A stretch of DNA of 64,000 nucleotides from CAZGXI01 sp964529715 (GCA_964529715.1 CAZGXI010000022.1:1-64000); one strand, 5' to 3'; numbered from the stretch's first letter, positions 7,117-15,907 are shown. Made by a program: numbers and translations. The notes: generated by a model from the sequence alone, not told the origin.

Positions 7117-8880
7117 ATGAGACGAACCTACTATCTGTTGATTGCCGCTTTGGTGATCGTCCTGGTAGGCAGCCTGATAGCCTATGGGGCGCAGACTTCC
7201 GGCGGCACGATCACCATTCAGGACGTGCGCTTTACCGGCACGAACGGCACGCAGATGAGCGGCCTGCTCTACATCCCGCCCGGCGTGACCAACGAGAACC
7301 CTGCGCCGGGGATTCTCGCCATTCACGGCTACATCAACTCGCGTGAGACGCAGGATGGCTTCGCCATCGAGTTTGCCCGCCGGGGCTATGTGACGCTGGC
7401 CCTGGACCAGACCGGGCATGGCTATTCGGACGCGCCGGCCTTTGCTAACGGCTTCGGCGGGCCAGACGGCCTGGCCTACCTGCACTCGCTGGACATCGTA
7501 GATGACGACAACATCGGCATCAGCGGGCACTCGATGGGCGGCTGGGCCGTCGCTATTGCTGCTGGCGTTTATCCCGATGGCTATCGGTCGATTGTCCTGG
7601 AAGGCTCCTCGACGGGCACCTTTGGCGCGCCGGATGGGACCGCCGAGTTCCCGCGCAACCTGGCCCTGATCTTCAGCGAGTGGGATGAGTTCGCCCAACT
7701 GATGTGGGGCGCCAACACCGCGCCGGAAATCGTCAATACCGAGAAACTGCAAACCCTCTTCGACACGACCGAAACGGTGGAAGTCGAACGCCTGTATGGA
7801 TCTATCGAAGACGGCACGGCGCGCATCCTCTACATGCCGCGCACCACCCACCCCGGCGATCACATCTCCTACCAGGCCATCGCCCAGGCCATCGGCTGGT
7901 TCAACCAGACGCTGGAGGGCGGCAACGATCTTGACCCCTACGATCAGGTCTGGTACTGGCGCGAGATCGGCGGCTTCATCGCCCTGATCGGCATGATCCT
8001 GTTCATGTTCCCGCTGGGCACGCTGCTGCTGCAAACCGCCTTCTTCAAGGAACTGGCCGAGCCGCTGCCGGAGTTCAAGGGTCTCAAGGGCGGCGGCTGG
8101 TGGATCGGAGCCGCATTGTTGGCCGCGATCCCCATCATCACCTATTTCTGGTTCCAGAATCAGGCGCGGAACTGGTTCCCGGTCGGCTCCTTCTGGCCGC
8201 AGCAGATCACCACCGGCCTCGTCGTGTGGGCGGTGGGCAACGGGCTGATCTCGCTGGTGCTGTTCGCGCTGTGGCACTTCTTCCTGAACAGGCAGAGCGG
8301 CGCGACCGCCGATAACTACGCCCTGACCTGGGACGGCAAACTCAACTGGACCAAGATCGGCAAGTCGCTGCTGCTGGCGATCTGCATCCTGGCTCCGACC
8401 TACCTGCTGCTGATCCTGGCCGACCAGTTCTTCAAGATCGACTTCCGGCTGTGGGTGCTGGCTTTCAAGCCGATGAGCGTCCGCCACTTCGGGATCGCGC
8501 TGGCTTACCTGCCGTTCTTCGGCTTCTTCTTCCTGATGCTGAGCACCGTGCTGGCCGGACAGCTTCGCCGCGTGGACGCCGAAGGCAAGCCCATCGGCCT
8601 GCGCAATGCCTTGCTGATCAACGTGGGGCTGCTGATCGTGGGCTTCGTCGTCCTGCTGCTGATCCAGTACGTGCCGCTGCTCACCGGTGGGACGATGCCA
8701 CTGGCCGAACCGCTGCTGAGCATCGTCGCATTCCAACTTGTGCCGCTGATGGCGATTGTGGCGCTGCTGCTGACGTACTTCCTCTACAAGACCGGGCGCA
8801 TCTACACCGGCGCGTTCCTGGTGGCGATGCTGATCTCCTGGTACGTCATCGCCGGGCAGGCGATCCACTTCGCCTTCTAA
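7117..8880 (+). CDS. membrane-anchored alpha/beta hydrolase with polytopic C-terminal half
   Basis: 587 residues. One N-terminal membrane segment or signal anchor (residues 5-25) leads to an extracytoplasmic alpha/beta hydrolase (residues 35-270). It contains ILAIHGYINS (oxyanion region), LALDQTGHGYSD, the nucleophile S139 in GHSMGG, and a THPGDH segment ending at H249 that can supply the catalytic His. From about residue 285 the protein carries roughly seven to eight hydrophobic helices with no hydrolase similarity. AGGAGAGAGAAGA precedes the ATG, and a strong terminator follows. The substrate is unknown. The soluble half resembles dienelactone-hydrolase/esterase-like proteins; the membrane half I do not recognise. 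Confidence 0.8.
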   Translation: MRRTYYLLIAALVIVLVGSLIAYGAQTSGGTITIQDVRFTGTNGTQMSGLLYIPPGVTNENPAPGILAIHGYINSRETQDGFAIEFARRGYVTLALDQTGHGYSDAPAFANGFGGPDGLAYLHSLDIVDDDNIGISGHSMGGWAVAIAAGVYPDGYRSIVLEGSSTGTFGAPDGTAEFPRNLALIFSEWDEFAQLMWGANTAPEIVNTEKLQTLFDTTETVEVERLYGSIEDGTARILYMPRTTHPGDHISYQAIAQAIGWFNQTLEGGNDLDPYDQVWYWREIGGFIALIGMILFMFPLGTLLLQTAFFKELAEPLPEFKGLKGGGWWIGAALLAAIPIITYFWFQNQARNWFPVGSFWPQQITTGLVVWAVGNGLISLVLFALWHFFLNRQSGATADNYALTWDGKLNWTKIGKSLLLAICILAPTYLLLILADQFFKIDFRLWVLAFKPMSVRHFGIALAYLPFFGFFFLMLSTVLAGQLRRVDAEGKPIGLRNALLINVGLLIVGFVVLLLIQYVPLLTGGTMPLAEPLLSIVAFQLVPLMAIVALLLTYFLYKTGRIYTGAFLVAMLISWYVIAGQAIHFAF

Positions 8881-8906
8881 GCTGCTTTCCGCCTTCCACA
8901 AACCGG

Positions 8907-8938
8907 ACGGCCCGCTGCGTTTGCAGTGGGCCGTTTTC
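8907..8938 (+). terminator. rho-independent terminator
   Basis: A 12-bp stem (ACGGCCCGCTGC / GCAGTGGGCCGT, one G-U) with a GTTT loop, followed by TTTCGT, 27 bases after the hydrolase stop. Confidence 0.85.
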
Positions 8939-9001
8939 GTCTACCCCGGTAAAATCTGCCTGTTCAAGCACCGTTTCTTTTCAAATGCGGGAAGGCAAAC
9001 C

Positions 9002-9568
9002 GTGACTCAAGGTATTGTGACTGTCTTCGGCGGGGCGTCTCCCCGGCCCGGCTCGCCCGCCTACCAGGAAGCCTACATCGTCGGGAAGCTGCTGGCGCAG
9101 GCGGGCTACACCGTCGCTACCGGCGGCTACACCGGCACGATGGAAGCTGCCAGCCGGGGCGCAGCAGAAGCGGGCGGCCACGTCATCGGCGTGACGTGCG
9201 AGAGGCTCAACTTTTGGGAAAAGCGCTCCCTCCGGGCGAACCCCTGGGTCAAGGAAGAAATCCGCCTGCCTACCCTGCGCGAGCGACTTTACAAGCTGGT
9301 CGAGTTCTGCGACGCGGCAGTGGCCCTGCGCGGCGGCATCGGCACACTGAGCGAAATCTCGCTGACGTGGAGTCTGATCCAGGTCGAGGAAATTAAGCCC
9401 AAGCCGCTGATCCTGCTGGGCCGCACCTGGGGCGACCTGCTGACCCAGTTCTACGGCGACGGCGAATACATCCGGCAGGAAGACATGCGGCTGTGGACGT
9501 GCGTCGATACGCCGCAAGAAATCCTGGCGGCGCTGAACGGTGGTGATCATCCCCGTGCAGCCCTGTAG
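9002..9568 (+). CDS. LOG-family (TIGR00725-like) nucleotide-binding protein
   Basis: 188 residues with the Rossmann-like fold of LOG/'lysine decarboxylase-like' proteins, whose characterised members are cytokinin-activating or nucleotide 5'-monophosphate phosphoribohydrolases. Seen: VTVFGGASPRPGSPAY at the N-terminus and LRGGIGTLSEISLTW, the equivalent of the PGGxGTxxE motif with Arg in place of Pro. The GTG start at 9002 is preceded by GGAAGG; a longer frame from 8921 overlaps the terminator hairpin and is rejected. The product cannot be assigned more precisely. Confidence 0.8.
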   Translation: MTQGIVTVFGGASPRPGSPAYQEAYIVGKLLAQAGYTVATGGYTGTMEAASRGAAEAGGHVIGVTCERLNFWEKRSLRANPWVKEEIRLPTLRERLYKLVEFCDAAVALRGGIGTLSEISLTWSLIQVEEIKPKPLILLGRTWGDLLTQFYGDGEYIRQEDMRLWTCVDTPQEILAALNGGDHPRAAL

Positions 9569-9707
9569 CCTGAATGAAATCTTCCCGTCGAGAAGCGGTT
9601 GAAGCCGTTTTGTGGCAAAATGAGGGCAAACTGACTCGCGCCGACGGGCTGGCCTCCCGACGTGCGCCGGGCCACTCAGCAGCAGACAAGACGAAGGCAA
9701 AACCGTT

Positions 9708-10112
9708 ATGAGCGCCTATACCAAGGCGGCCAGTTTTGTGCTGGATTCGCTGTGGGAAGATGATACCTTTCGGCAGTATTTCTACGATCTGGGGGCAGAG
9801 TTAGCCGACTTGGGCCGGTTGAGCCAGATCGTCTTTGAACCGGCCTATGTGCGTTTTAAGGCGGACCTGGACGCCAATGCGCTGTTCCTGCTGGAAACGC
9901 AGGTCACCACCGACCTGCTCACACCGTTACAGCGACAGCCCGGCTTCCGCGAGATGTGGGCCGCCTGGGACGAAACTACCCGTGAGGAGTTCATCCGGGA
10001 GCAATCGGAGCTGCAACTGGCAAAATTACTGATCCAGGTTTATGATCGCCAACTCGCCGACTGCTACCAGAACGCCTACCGCACCTACCTGGAGACCCAA
10101 AAAAAGAAGTAG
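9708..10112 (+). CDS. uncharacterised 134-residue all-helical protein
   Basis: No family recognised. The sequence is acidic and predicted helical throughout (for example LGAELADLGRLSQIVFEPAY and EFIREQSELQLAKLLIQVYD), ending in a KKK tail. There is no signal peptide or membrane segment. GAAGG lies about 10 bases before the ATG. It precedes the prolyl-tRNA synthetase gene by 64 bases and could share its transcript. Confidence 0.65.
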   Translation: MSAYTKAASFVLDSLWEDDTFRQYFYDLGAELADLGRLSQIVFEPAYVRFKADLDANALFLLETQVTTDLLTPLQRQPGFREMWAAWDETTREEFIREQSELQLAKLLIQVYDRQLADCYQNAYRTYLETQKKK

Positions 10113-10176
10113 GGCCGGGCCGACCCTATCGGACCATCTGCGCTTCTGAACACTGACTACCCGGCAAGGAGTTTGT

Positions 10177-11628
10177 ATGTCGTCCCCGAAAGGCGTCACG
10201 CCGCGCAGCGAAGATTATAACCGCTGGTATACCGACGTTGTGCAAAAGGCCGAACTGGCCGACTACGCGCCCGTGCGCGGCTGCATGATTATCTTGCCCT
10301 ACGGCTACGAACTGTGGGAGGCGATCAAAAGCGGCCTGGACCGCCGCTTCAAGGCGACGGGCCACCGCAATGCTTATTTCCCACTGTTCATCCCGGAGAG
10401 CTTCCTCAAAAAAGAGGCCGAGCACGTCGAGGGTTTCTCGCCGGAACTGGCCGTCGTGACCATCGGCGGCGGCGAACAGTTGGCCGAACCGCTGATCGTG
10501 CGCCCGACCTCCGAGACCATCATCGGCCATGCCTACGCCAAATGGATTCAGTCCTACCGTGACCTGCCCGTGCTGATCAACCAGTGGGCTAACGTAGTCC
10601 GCTGGGAGATGCGCACCAAACTCTTCCTGCGCACAATGGAATTTCTGTGGAACGAGGGCCATACCGCCCACGCCACCCACGACGAGGCCGAAGAGGAAAC
10701 ACTGCGGATGCTGGATGTCTACGCCGATTTCGCCATCAACGACGCCGCCATCCCGGTCATCAAAGGCCGCAAGAGTCCTCAGGAGAAGTTCGCGGGGGCG
10801 CTGCGCAGCTACACTATTGAGGCAATGATGGGCGACCGAAAAGCCCTCCAATCCGGCACGAGCCATAACCTGGGCCAGAACTTCGCCAAAGCCTTCGACA
10901 TCAAATTCCTGGATGAGAACAACGATCTGCAATATTGCTGGACCACCAGTTGGGGTCTCAGCACACGCTTCGTCGGCGCAATCATCATGACGCACGGCGA
11001 CGACAAGGGGCTGCGCCTGCCGCCGGTGATGGCTCCCTACCAGGCTGTCATGGTGCCGATCTACAAGAACGACAGCGAACGGGGCGCCGTGATGGAAACC
11101 ACCCGGCGCATCCAGGCAGAACTGGAAGACGCAGGGTTGCGCGTCCACGTCGATGACCGCGAAGGCCAGACTCCTGGCTTCAAGTTCAATGACTGGGAGA
11201 TGCGTGGCGTGCCGCTGCGGCTGGAAATCGGACCGAAGGACGTAGAAAAAGGCACAGTAGCTCTGGCCCGGCGTGACCTGCCCGGCAAGGAAGGCAAACA
11301 ATTCGCGTCGCAAACCGGCATCACGCAGACGGTTCAGGCGCTGCTCAAGGACATCCAGGCGACCATGCTCCGCCAGGCGACGGCGTTCCGCGACGCTAAC
11401 CTGCATGAGGTCGTGGGCGACTACGCGAAGTTCGGCGAGATTGTGCGCGATGCCTGGGCACTCACGTGGTTCTGTGGTGGGGCAGACTGCGAGGCGAAAA
11501 TCAGGGAAGATCACCAGTGCTCGTCGCGCTGTTTCCCGCTGGACCAACCCCATCCCGGCGAGCAAGGGCCGTGTATCGTCTGCGGCGAGATGGCCACCGA
11601 GATGGCCTATTTCGCCAAGTCCTACTGA
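10177..11628 (+). CDS. proS: prolyl-tRNA synthetase, archaeal/eukaryal-like short form
   Basis: Charges tRNA-Pro with proline. The 483-residue length and lack of the YbaK-like editing insert between motifs 2 and 3 place it in the archaeal/eukaryal-like class rather than the E. coli-like class. Class II motifs are visible: VRPTSETIIGHAYAKW, the motif 2 segment NVVRWEMRTKLFLRTMEFLW, and motif 3 near LRLEIGPKDVE in the anticodon-domain transition. The C-terminal zinc-type domain (CGGADC...CSSRCFP...CIVCGE) ends in AYFAKSY, typical of this class. AAGGAG precedes the ATG. Confidence 0.95.
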   Translation: MSSPKGVTPRSEDYNRWYTDVVQKAELADYAPVRGCMIILPYGYELWEAIKSGLDRRFKATGHRNAYFPLFIPESFLKKEAEHVEGFSPELAVVTIGGGEQLAEPLIVRPTSETIIGHAYAKWIQSYRDLPVLINQWANVVRWEMRTKLFLRTMEFLWNEGHTAHATHDEAEEETLRMLDVYADFAINDAAIPVIKGRKSPQEKFAGALRSYTIEAMMGDRKALQSGTSHNLGQNFAKAFDIKFLDENNDLQYCWTTSWGLSTRFVGAIIMTHGDDKGLRLPPVMAPYQAVMVPIYKNDSERGAVMETTRRIQAELEDAGLRVHVDDREGQTPGFKFNDWEMRGVPLRLEIGPKDVEKGTVALARRDLPGKEGKQFASQTGITQTVQALLKDIQATMLRQATAFRDANLHEVVGDYAKFGEIVRDAWALTWFCGGADCEAKIREDHQCSSRCFPLDQPHPGEQGPCIVCGEMATEMAYFAKSY

Positions 11629-11634
11629 TTGTCT

Positions 11635-11665
11635 CAGGGGCGCGCCAGAACGCGCCCCTGTTTAA
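11635..11665 (+). terminator. rho-independent terminator after proS
   Basis: Perfect 10-bp stem CAGGGGCGCG / CGCGCCCCTG with a 6-base loop, then TTTAA, 6 bases after the stop codon. Confidence 0.85.
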
Positions 11666-11672
11666 CTCCGGC

Positions 11673-11701
11673 TTGCCCCCAGAAAAAACGTTTGCTACAA
11701 T
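11673..11701 (+). promoter_or_regulatory. promoter for the NYN-domain gene
   Basis: TTGCCC (11673-11678), 17 bases, TACAAT (11696-11701). This gives a leader of about 215 bases to the ATG at 11924. The leader is AT-rich compared with its neighbours and carries no structure I can name. Confidence 0.6.
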
Positions 11702-11923
11702 TGTCCAGTAGCTTTAACTACCTGGAAGATGTGCACAGAAATAAATTGGAACTAAATGCTTTTCTTCAAAATGACCTTTAAAAAACAAGGCAGTATTCAG
11801 ACCATCACTTCGCCAGCCGGGAAGCCAGACGCTTCTGTGGGCGGCAGGGTGTTTTCTCAAGGCTACCCACTCCGCAAGTTTTGTTAAACGATGTAGGGCT
11901 ATTTTTTAGTTTTAGGAAGACAT

Positions 11924-14038
11924 ATGGCGTCATACTTATTCGTTGATGTCGAAAATCTGTTGGCCCGGCTGCGCCAGCGGGGAATTTCCATCGACCTCTA
12001 CGAAATGGCAAGCGGACTGCGTGGCGGTGCGGCATTGGCCGCCGGACTCGCCAGCCCGCGCGATCTAATCGCCGTCGCCGTCGCCAACTGGGAGCAGTAC
12101 CAGACCGGCTACGGGGGGGCGGTCAATGTACGACAGGTCTTCGAGTCGTGCGGCTTTGAACTGTGCCATGTGACCGACCGGCGCGACATCGAATTCATTC
12201 TGCGCACGGATTATCTGGACAAAGACCCTGCCATCGGTGAACTGATCATCGCCACCAATGACCCCGCCATCCTCAGTATCCTGGATGGCTTGCGCCTGGC
12301 CCCCGGCGGGCGGGTGCGCATCTGGGGCGAACTGGGTGTCACACTGTCGGCCCCTTCGAACACGATTTTTCAACCGCTGGAGACGATCCTCGGCTTCCAG
12401 GGATCGCTGGTCGCGCTGTACATCGACTTCGAGAATATCGCCATCAGCCTAGACAAGCAGGGCTATACCGTCAATCTGGAACATCTGATCACGCGCATCA
12501 TCCGGCAGGCGCAGGCACACGGGCAGGTAGTCCACATGGCAGCCTATGCCCCCTGGGGACAGCGCGGCAGTCTGCCTCCGTTGGTGGATAACATGGGCCG
12601 CGAGATCAGCGACGAAGCCCCGACCCGCCTGGCCCTGGCAAACATCGACCCAATCTTCAACCTGCCAGGCAAAAACAGCGCCGACATGCGCATCGCCAGG
12701 GATGTGCTGGCCGATCTGATGCATCCCGAAGGGGCCGATGTGTTCATCCTGGCAAGCGGCGACCGTGATTTCAACGAGATCATCAACACTCTGCGCGCCC
12801 ACAACAAACAGGTCATCGTGTGGGGTGTGCGCGGTAGCGTCAGCCGCCAGGTTGAAACTAACCCCGGCGTGTTGATCGAGTACATCGAAGATTTCACCAC
12901 CATGCAGCCCCACGAGGCGCTGGGACGGCTGTACACGGTGGCTTTTCCGGTGGCCGAAACCGCTTCCGTCGAGGTCAGCCCGTCGCAGTGGGTCAGCGCC
13001 ATTCTCCAATACGACCGCCTGCACAACGGCGACGACTGCATCCCCCGCGACCTGCTGGAACGCCAACTGCTGACCGTGAATGCCGTCGTCTCCCAGGAGC
13101 GCGCTTCCGACCTGATTGCCCAGGCGCTGGCGATGGGATTGTTCCGGCCCTGTCCTCACGATGATAACGCCCTGACGATCAACCCCACCCACCCGCTGGT
13201 AGGTCAGACCCGCCTGGTACGCGACCGGATTGTGGCGCGCGTAGCAAATACCCTGGACGTGCGCAATTGGGAGTACGTCAACTACGGTTTTTTGCTCAAG
13301 GGCATCGCCATGGACCGGGAACTAGATCGCCCCGGCCTGAACCTGAACGACCAGTGGCGCTCCGAATGGATCGATTGCCTGGTGCGTGAGGGTATTTTGC
13401 AGCGCGAACTGGTGCCTCACCGCCACAACCCCGACGACCTGGTGCCTGTGATCCGGCTTTCCACCAGCACACTGCATCGCCTAGAACGGACAGATGAGGC
13501 CGAAGGAGCGCACCGACACGAAGACCTCTTCGGCGTGGTGGCCGAGAGCGACCTGGAAGCGATGCAGCGGCGGATCGTCGTCAGCATCGAGCAGTTTACC
13601 AGTTTTCGCGGTTTCCTGTGGTGTCCCTTGGGCAGCCTGCACCGTCGCCTGCGCCCGCGCGATCCGGGCATGGTGTTCCAGCGCGCCATCGAAAGCCTGC
13701 TCGAACAGGGCGCCGTCGCCATTCAGGAATATGATAACCCGCAGAGCGAGTTCAAGACCAAAGGCATTTCCCTGGTGCAAACCTCGCCGCTGGCAATGAC
13801 GATTCTGACGGAACGGGACCTGTTCGTGCGCGCGTTGCTCTCGCTGTACGACCGCCACGAAGCCATCGCCCAAACCACGCTGGCCGCCGAAACCGGGATG
13901 AACGAGGAAACCCTGACCCTGTGGCTGTCGATTATGGAAGATGAAAACGTCATCAATCCGGTGCCAGGCCGAAGCGGGCAGTATAGCCTGTTCCGCACCC
14001 ATCACACCGTCATGTCGGTGGCCGAACAATCCACCTGA
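11924..14038 (+). CDS. two-NYN-domain (LabA/DUF88-like) protein with winged-helix-like C-terminal half
   Basis: 704 residues. NYN domains are PIN-like metal-dependent RNases. Domain 2 (about 163-330) is canonical: ALYIDFENI, NSADMRIARDV and ILASGDRDFNEII supply the acidic pocket. Domain 1 (about 2-150) keeps YLFVDVENLL but its late motif reads IIATNDPAILSIL instead of SGDxDF, so it has probably lost an acidic ligand and may be structural. Residues 350-704 contain repeated helical segments resembling winged helices, not assignable by eye. AGGAAG precedes the ATG. A phosphoribosyltransferase gene follows after 50 bases. Confidence 0.8.
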   Translation: MASYLFVDVENLLARLRQRGISIDLYEMASGLRGGAALAAGLASPRDLIAVAVANWEQYQTGYGGAVNVRQVFESCGFELCHVTDRRDIEFILRTDYLDKDPAIGELIIATNDPAILSILDGLRLAPGGRVRIWGELGVTLSAPSNTIFQPLETILGFQGSLVALYIDFENIAISLDKQGYTVNLEHLITRIIRQAQAHGQVVHMAAYAPWGQRGSLPPLVDNMGREISDEAPTRLALANIDPIFNLPGKNSADMRIARDVLADLMHPEGADVFILASGDRDFNEIINTLRAHNKQVIVWGVRGSVSRQVETNPGVLIEYIEDFTTMQPHEALGRLYTVAFPVAETASVEVSPSQWVSAILQYDRLHNGDDCIPRDLLERQLLTVNAVVSQERASDLIAQALAMGLFRPCPHDDNALTINPTHPLVGQTRLVRDRIVARVANTLDVRNWEYVNYGFLLKGIAMDRELDRPGLNLNDQWRSEWIDCLVREGILQRELVPHRHNPDDLVPVIRLSTSTLHRLERTDEAEGAHRHEDLFGVVAESDLEAMQRRIVVSIEQFTSFRGFLWCPLGSLHRRLRPRDPGMVFQRAIESLLEQGAVAIQEYDNPQSEFKTKGISLVQTSPLAMTILTERDLFVRALLSLYDRHEAIAQTTLAAETGMNEETLTLWLSIMEDENVINPVPGRSGQYSLFRTHHTVMSVAEQST

Positions 14039-14088
14039 CACCAGGAGAACCGTCGTACCGCTGAGGTAGCTGCAAAAGAGAACGGGGC

Positions 14089-14619
14089 ATGGAATCTTCG
14101 CGCAGGCCGCTACGACATGAGGTTTTGACGTGGTCCGATGTGGATAAGCTGATCGACGTTCTGGTGCCCCAGATACGCAGCGTGGCCTCGTTCGACACCA
14201 TGATCATGATCACGCGCGGCGGGATTGTGCCTGGCGGGTTGCTGGCCGAGGCCCTGGATATTCGCAACGTGCTTAACGCAGCGGTCCATTTCCCCGCCGA
14301 GCCACACCCGGCCATGCTGTTGGCTTGGCCGCAGTTCATCCAGTTTCCCGCCGATGACCTGGTTAACGAGCGGCGCGTGCTAATCGTCGATGACGTGTGG
14401 GGCAGCGGGCGCACCAGCACCGCCGTCCGCAGTCGCGTTGAATCCGCCGGCGGTATCCCCGCCACCTGCGTGCTGCACTTTAACCCGTATCGCTCGCTGT
14501 TTACGCGCGCCGAACCCGACTTTTACGGCGCCGTAACCGACGCCTACATCGTCTATCCCTGGGAACTGGACCGGGGCGTGTACGGCATCGATCTGCCTCA
14601 ACCGAAAGCGGGTAACTGA
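14089..14619 (+). CDS. phosphoribosyltransferase-domain protein
   Basis: 176 residues, type I PRTase fold related to xanthine/hypoxanthine phosphoribosyltransferases. The PRPP-binding loop VLIVDDVWGSGRTS lies near residues 96-109, and the early pyrophosphate loop is TRGGIVPGGLLAE. Such enzymes join a nucleobase to PRPP; the base specificity cannot be read. It lies 50 bases after the NYN gene and is probably co-transcribed. The ribosome-binding site (AGAGAACGGGG) is weak. It could alternatively have a regulatory or RNA-linked role like other stand-alone PRTases. Confidence 0.82.
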   Translation: MESSRRPLRHEVLTWSDVDKLIDVLVPQIRSVASFDTMIMITRGGIVPGGLLAEALDIRNVLNAAVHFPAEPHPAMLLAWPQFIQFPADDLVNERRVLIVDDVWGSGRTSTAVRSRVESAGGIPATCVLHFNPYRSLFTRAEPDFYGAVTDAYIVYPWELDRGVYGIDLPQPKAGN

Positions 14620-14635
14620 CGGCAGCGCGGCACGC

Positions 14636-15118
14636 TTATGGCAGGGCATCGAAGGGGAACTGGCGGTTTTCGTACAGCCGGATCACGTCGTTCACGGCCT
14701 GCCGGGCGCTGCGCTGCACCCAGGCGGGATAGCCATAATCGAGACAGTACAGTTCAAATTCTTCCTGGTCCAGCACCTCACAACGACCATCAGGCCAGAT
14801 GCGCACGTCCAGATCGAGATCAACAAACGTAACGCTGTCTGCGGTAATGGTTGGGGGCAGGCTGACATTGCAATAATAGTGTCCCAAAACGCCTTCGGCG
14901 GTGTAGTTGATGAAAATGTTGTACCAGCGGTCCCGCCAGAAATGCAGTTCCGAACGCCGCGTGATAAGCTGCTCGAAATCGCGCGTGTAGTGACGCAGCA
15001 ATCCCCCCATCTGGCTGCTGAGATGAACATGGCTGCCGTTGAGGGCAACCAGCGTCGCTGGCCAGCTATAATGCTGACTGAGATCGTACTTCAGCGCATT
15101 CACCTGCCAGAGCGCCAT
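14636..15118 (-). CDS. DUF402 (FomD-like) protein
   Basis: 160 residues. DUF402 proteins include nucleoside di/triphosphate phosphatases and FomD-type nucleotidyl hydrolases. Seen: RDRWYNIFINY, GHYYCNVSLPP and VTFVDLDLDVRIWPDG, the conserved core carrying the metal-binding Asp residues, then an acidic helix DQEEFELYCLDYGYP. It is convergent with the PRTase gene, 16 bases apart, and has its own promoter in the 211-base divergent region shared with padR. Confidence 0.8.
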   Translation of the reverse strand: MALWQVNALKYDLSQHYSWPATLVALNGSHVHLSSQMGGLLRHYTRDFEQLITRRSELHFWRDRWYNIFINYTAEGVLGHYYCNVSLPPTITADSVTFVDLDLDVRIWPDGRCEVLDQEEFELYCLDYGYPAWVQRSARQAVNDVIRLYENRQFPFDALP

Positions 15119-15154
15119 ACAACCGCCTCCCGACCGCCGGCCACGTCATGTCAG

Positions 15155-15184
15155 AGTATAACTCTGCCAGACCTTCCCTGCCAA
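15155..15184 (-). promoter_or_regulatory. promoter of the DUF402 gene
   Basis: On the minus strand TTGGCA (15184-15179), 18 bases, TATACT (15160-15155). The -35 box lies within the left arm of the 15179-15237 inverted repeat. Confidence 0.6.
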
Positions 15185-15237
15185 CCTGTTGTTTTTATAT
15201 TATGTTCATAAATATACTTATAATAGTCAGGTTGGCA
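15179..15237. promoter_or_regulatory. 10-bp inverted repeat around an AT-rich core in the DUF402/padR divergent region
   Basis: TGCCAACCTG (15179-15188) and CAGGTTGGCA (15228-15237) are perfect complements flanking 39 bases that are nearly all A/T. The left arm contains the -35 box of the DUF402 promoter. It could be a pair of operator half-sites or the foot of a cruciform. Its binding protein is unknown; PadR encoded next door is the obvious candidate. Confidence 0.5.
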
Positions 15238-15266
15238 ATTTCAAACTCAGATTAAAAGGTTCTACC

Positions 15267-15295
15267 TTGCCTCCTATATCTCGACAGGATATACT
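15267..15295 (+). promoter_or_regulatory. padR promoter with overlapping inverted repeat
   Basis: TTGCCT (15267-15272), 17 bases, TATACT (15290-15295). TATATC (15275-15280) and GATATA (15288-15293) form an inverted repeat with a 7-base spacer that overlaps the -10, a plausible autoregulatory operator. Confidence 0.55.
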
Positions 15296-15329
15296 TAAAT
15301 TAACTGTAATCCGATGACCGGAAAGGGCC

Positions 15330-15860
15330 ATGTCGCACCGTTATCTCGTATTGGGCTTGCTGGCCGAAGGACCTATGACCGGATACGAAATAAAAAAACG
15401 GGTCGGCACGGCGCTTCAATCGGTCACGAATGCTAGCTATGGGACGCTCTACCCTACCCTGCACCGCCTGCTCCAGGAACAGGCCGTGCATATGGAAGAG
15501 CATCCCCAGGCTCACCGCCCGGCCCGCAAAGTCTACCAGATTACGGAGCGGGGACGGCGGGAGTTAGAACTCTGGCTGCGGCAGCCCGCCGCCGCCGATC
15601 AGGTGCGGCGCGAATTCTTGCTCAAGTTATTCCTGGCGCGCAACCTGCCGCCCGACGAGCTGAAGGCGCTGCTTCAACAACGGCAGCGCCAGACCATCGC
15701 TCAACTGGAGGCGCTGCACCAGGCAGATACAGGAGGCCAGGCGGAAACGCCGATTAATCAAACCTGGGTGCGAGATTATACTATCGAAATTGTGCAAGCT
15801 GAGTTAAACTGGTTAAATCGCCTCATGCAGCAGCTTGAGGCAGTCGCTGTAGCGGGATAA
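15330..15860 (+). CDS. PadR-family transcriptional regulator
   Basis: 176 residues. The N-terminal winged helix (residues 1-80) is characteristic: LVLGLLAEGPMTGYEIKKRV, then SYGTLYPTLHRLLQEQAV and YQITERGRREL. Residues 90-175 form the helical dimerisation domain (Vir_act_alpha_C type) with heptad-like leucines. PadR proteins repress genes for efflux, stress or phenolic-acid responses; the ligand is unknown. GGAAAGGG precedes the ATG. Its promoter region contains two inverted repeats, and it may also control the divergent DUF402 gene. Confidence 0.9.
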   Translation: MSHRYLVLGLLAEGPMTGYEIKKRVGTALQSVTNASYGTLYPTLHRLLQEQAVHMEEHPQAHRPARKVYQITERGRRELELWLRQPAAADQVRREFLLKLFLARNLPPDELKALLQQRQRQTIAQLEALHQADTGGQAETPINQTWVRDYTIEIVQAELNWLNRLMQQLEAVAVAG

Positions 15861-15907
15861 GTTGATCCCAGGCTTCAAATTCATCGCAAAGGCGGTTAAT
15901 CGTCCAC

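Noticed and set aside
7102..8901. 599-codon minus-strand frame opposite the membrane hydrolase
   Set aside because: Gln/Arg/Asp-rich translation with no domain; the opposite strand encodes a motif-bearing protein with a ribosome-binding site.
10126..11565. 479-codon open frame on the minus strand opposite proS
   Set aside because: It mirrors a clear ProRS gene codon for codon; the composition (His/Val/Leu-rich, no family) is typical of antisense frames in GC-rich DNA.
15189..15227. additional promoter in the AT-rich core between DUF402 and padR
   Set aside because: TATAAT-like strings are present but no -35 lies at suitable spacing; AT-richness alone gives such matches.
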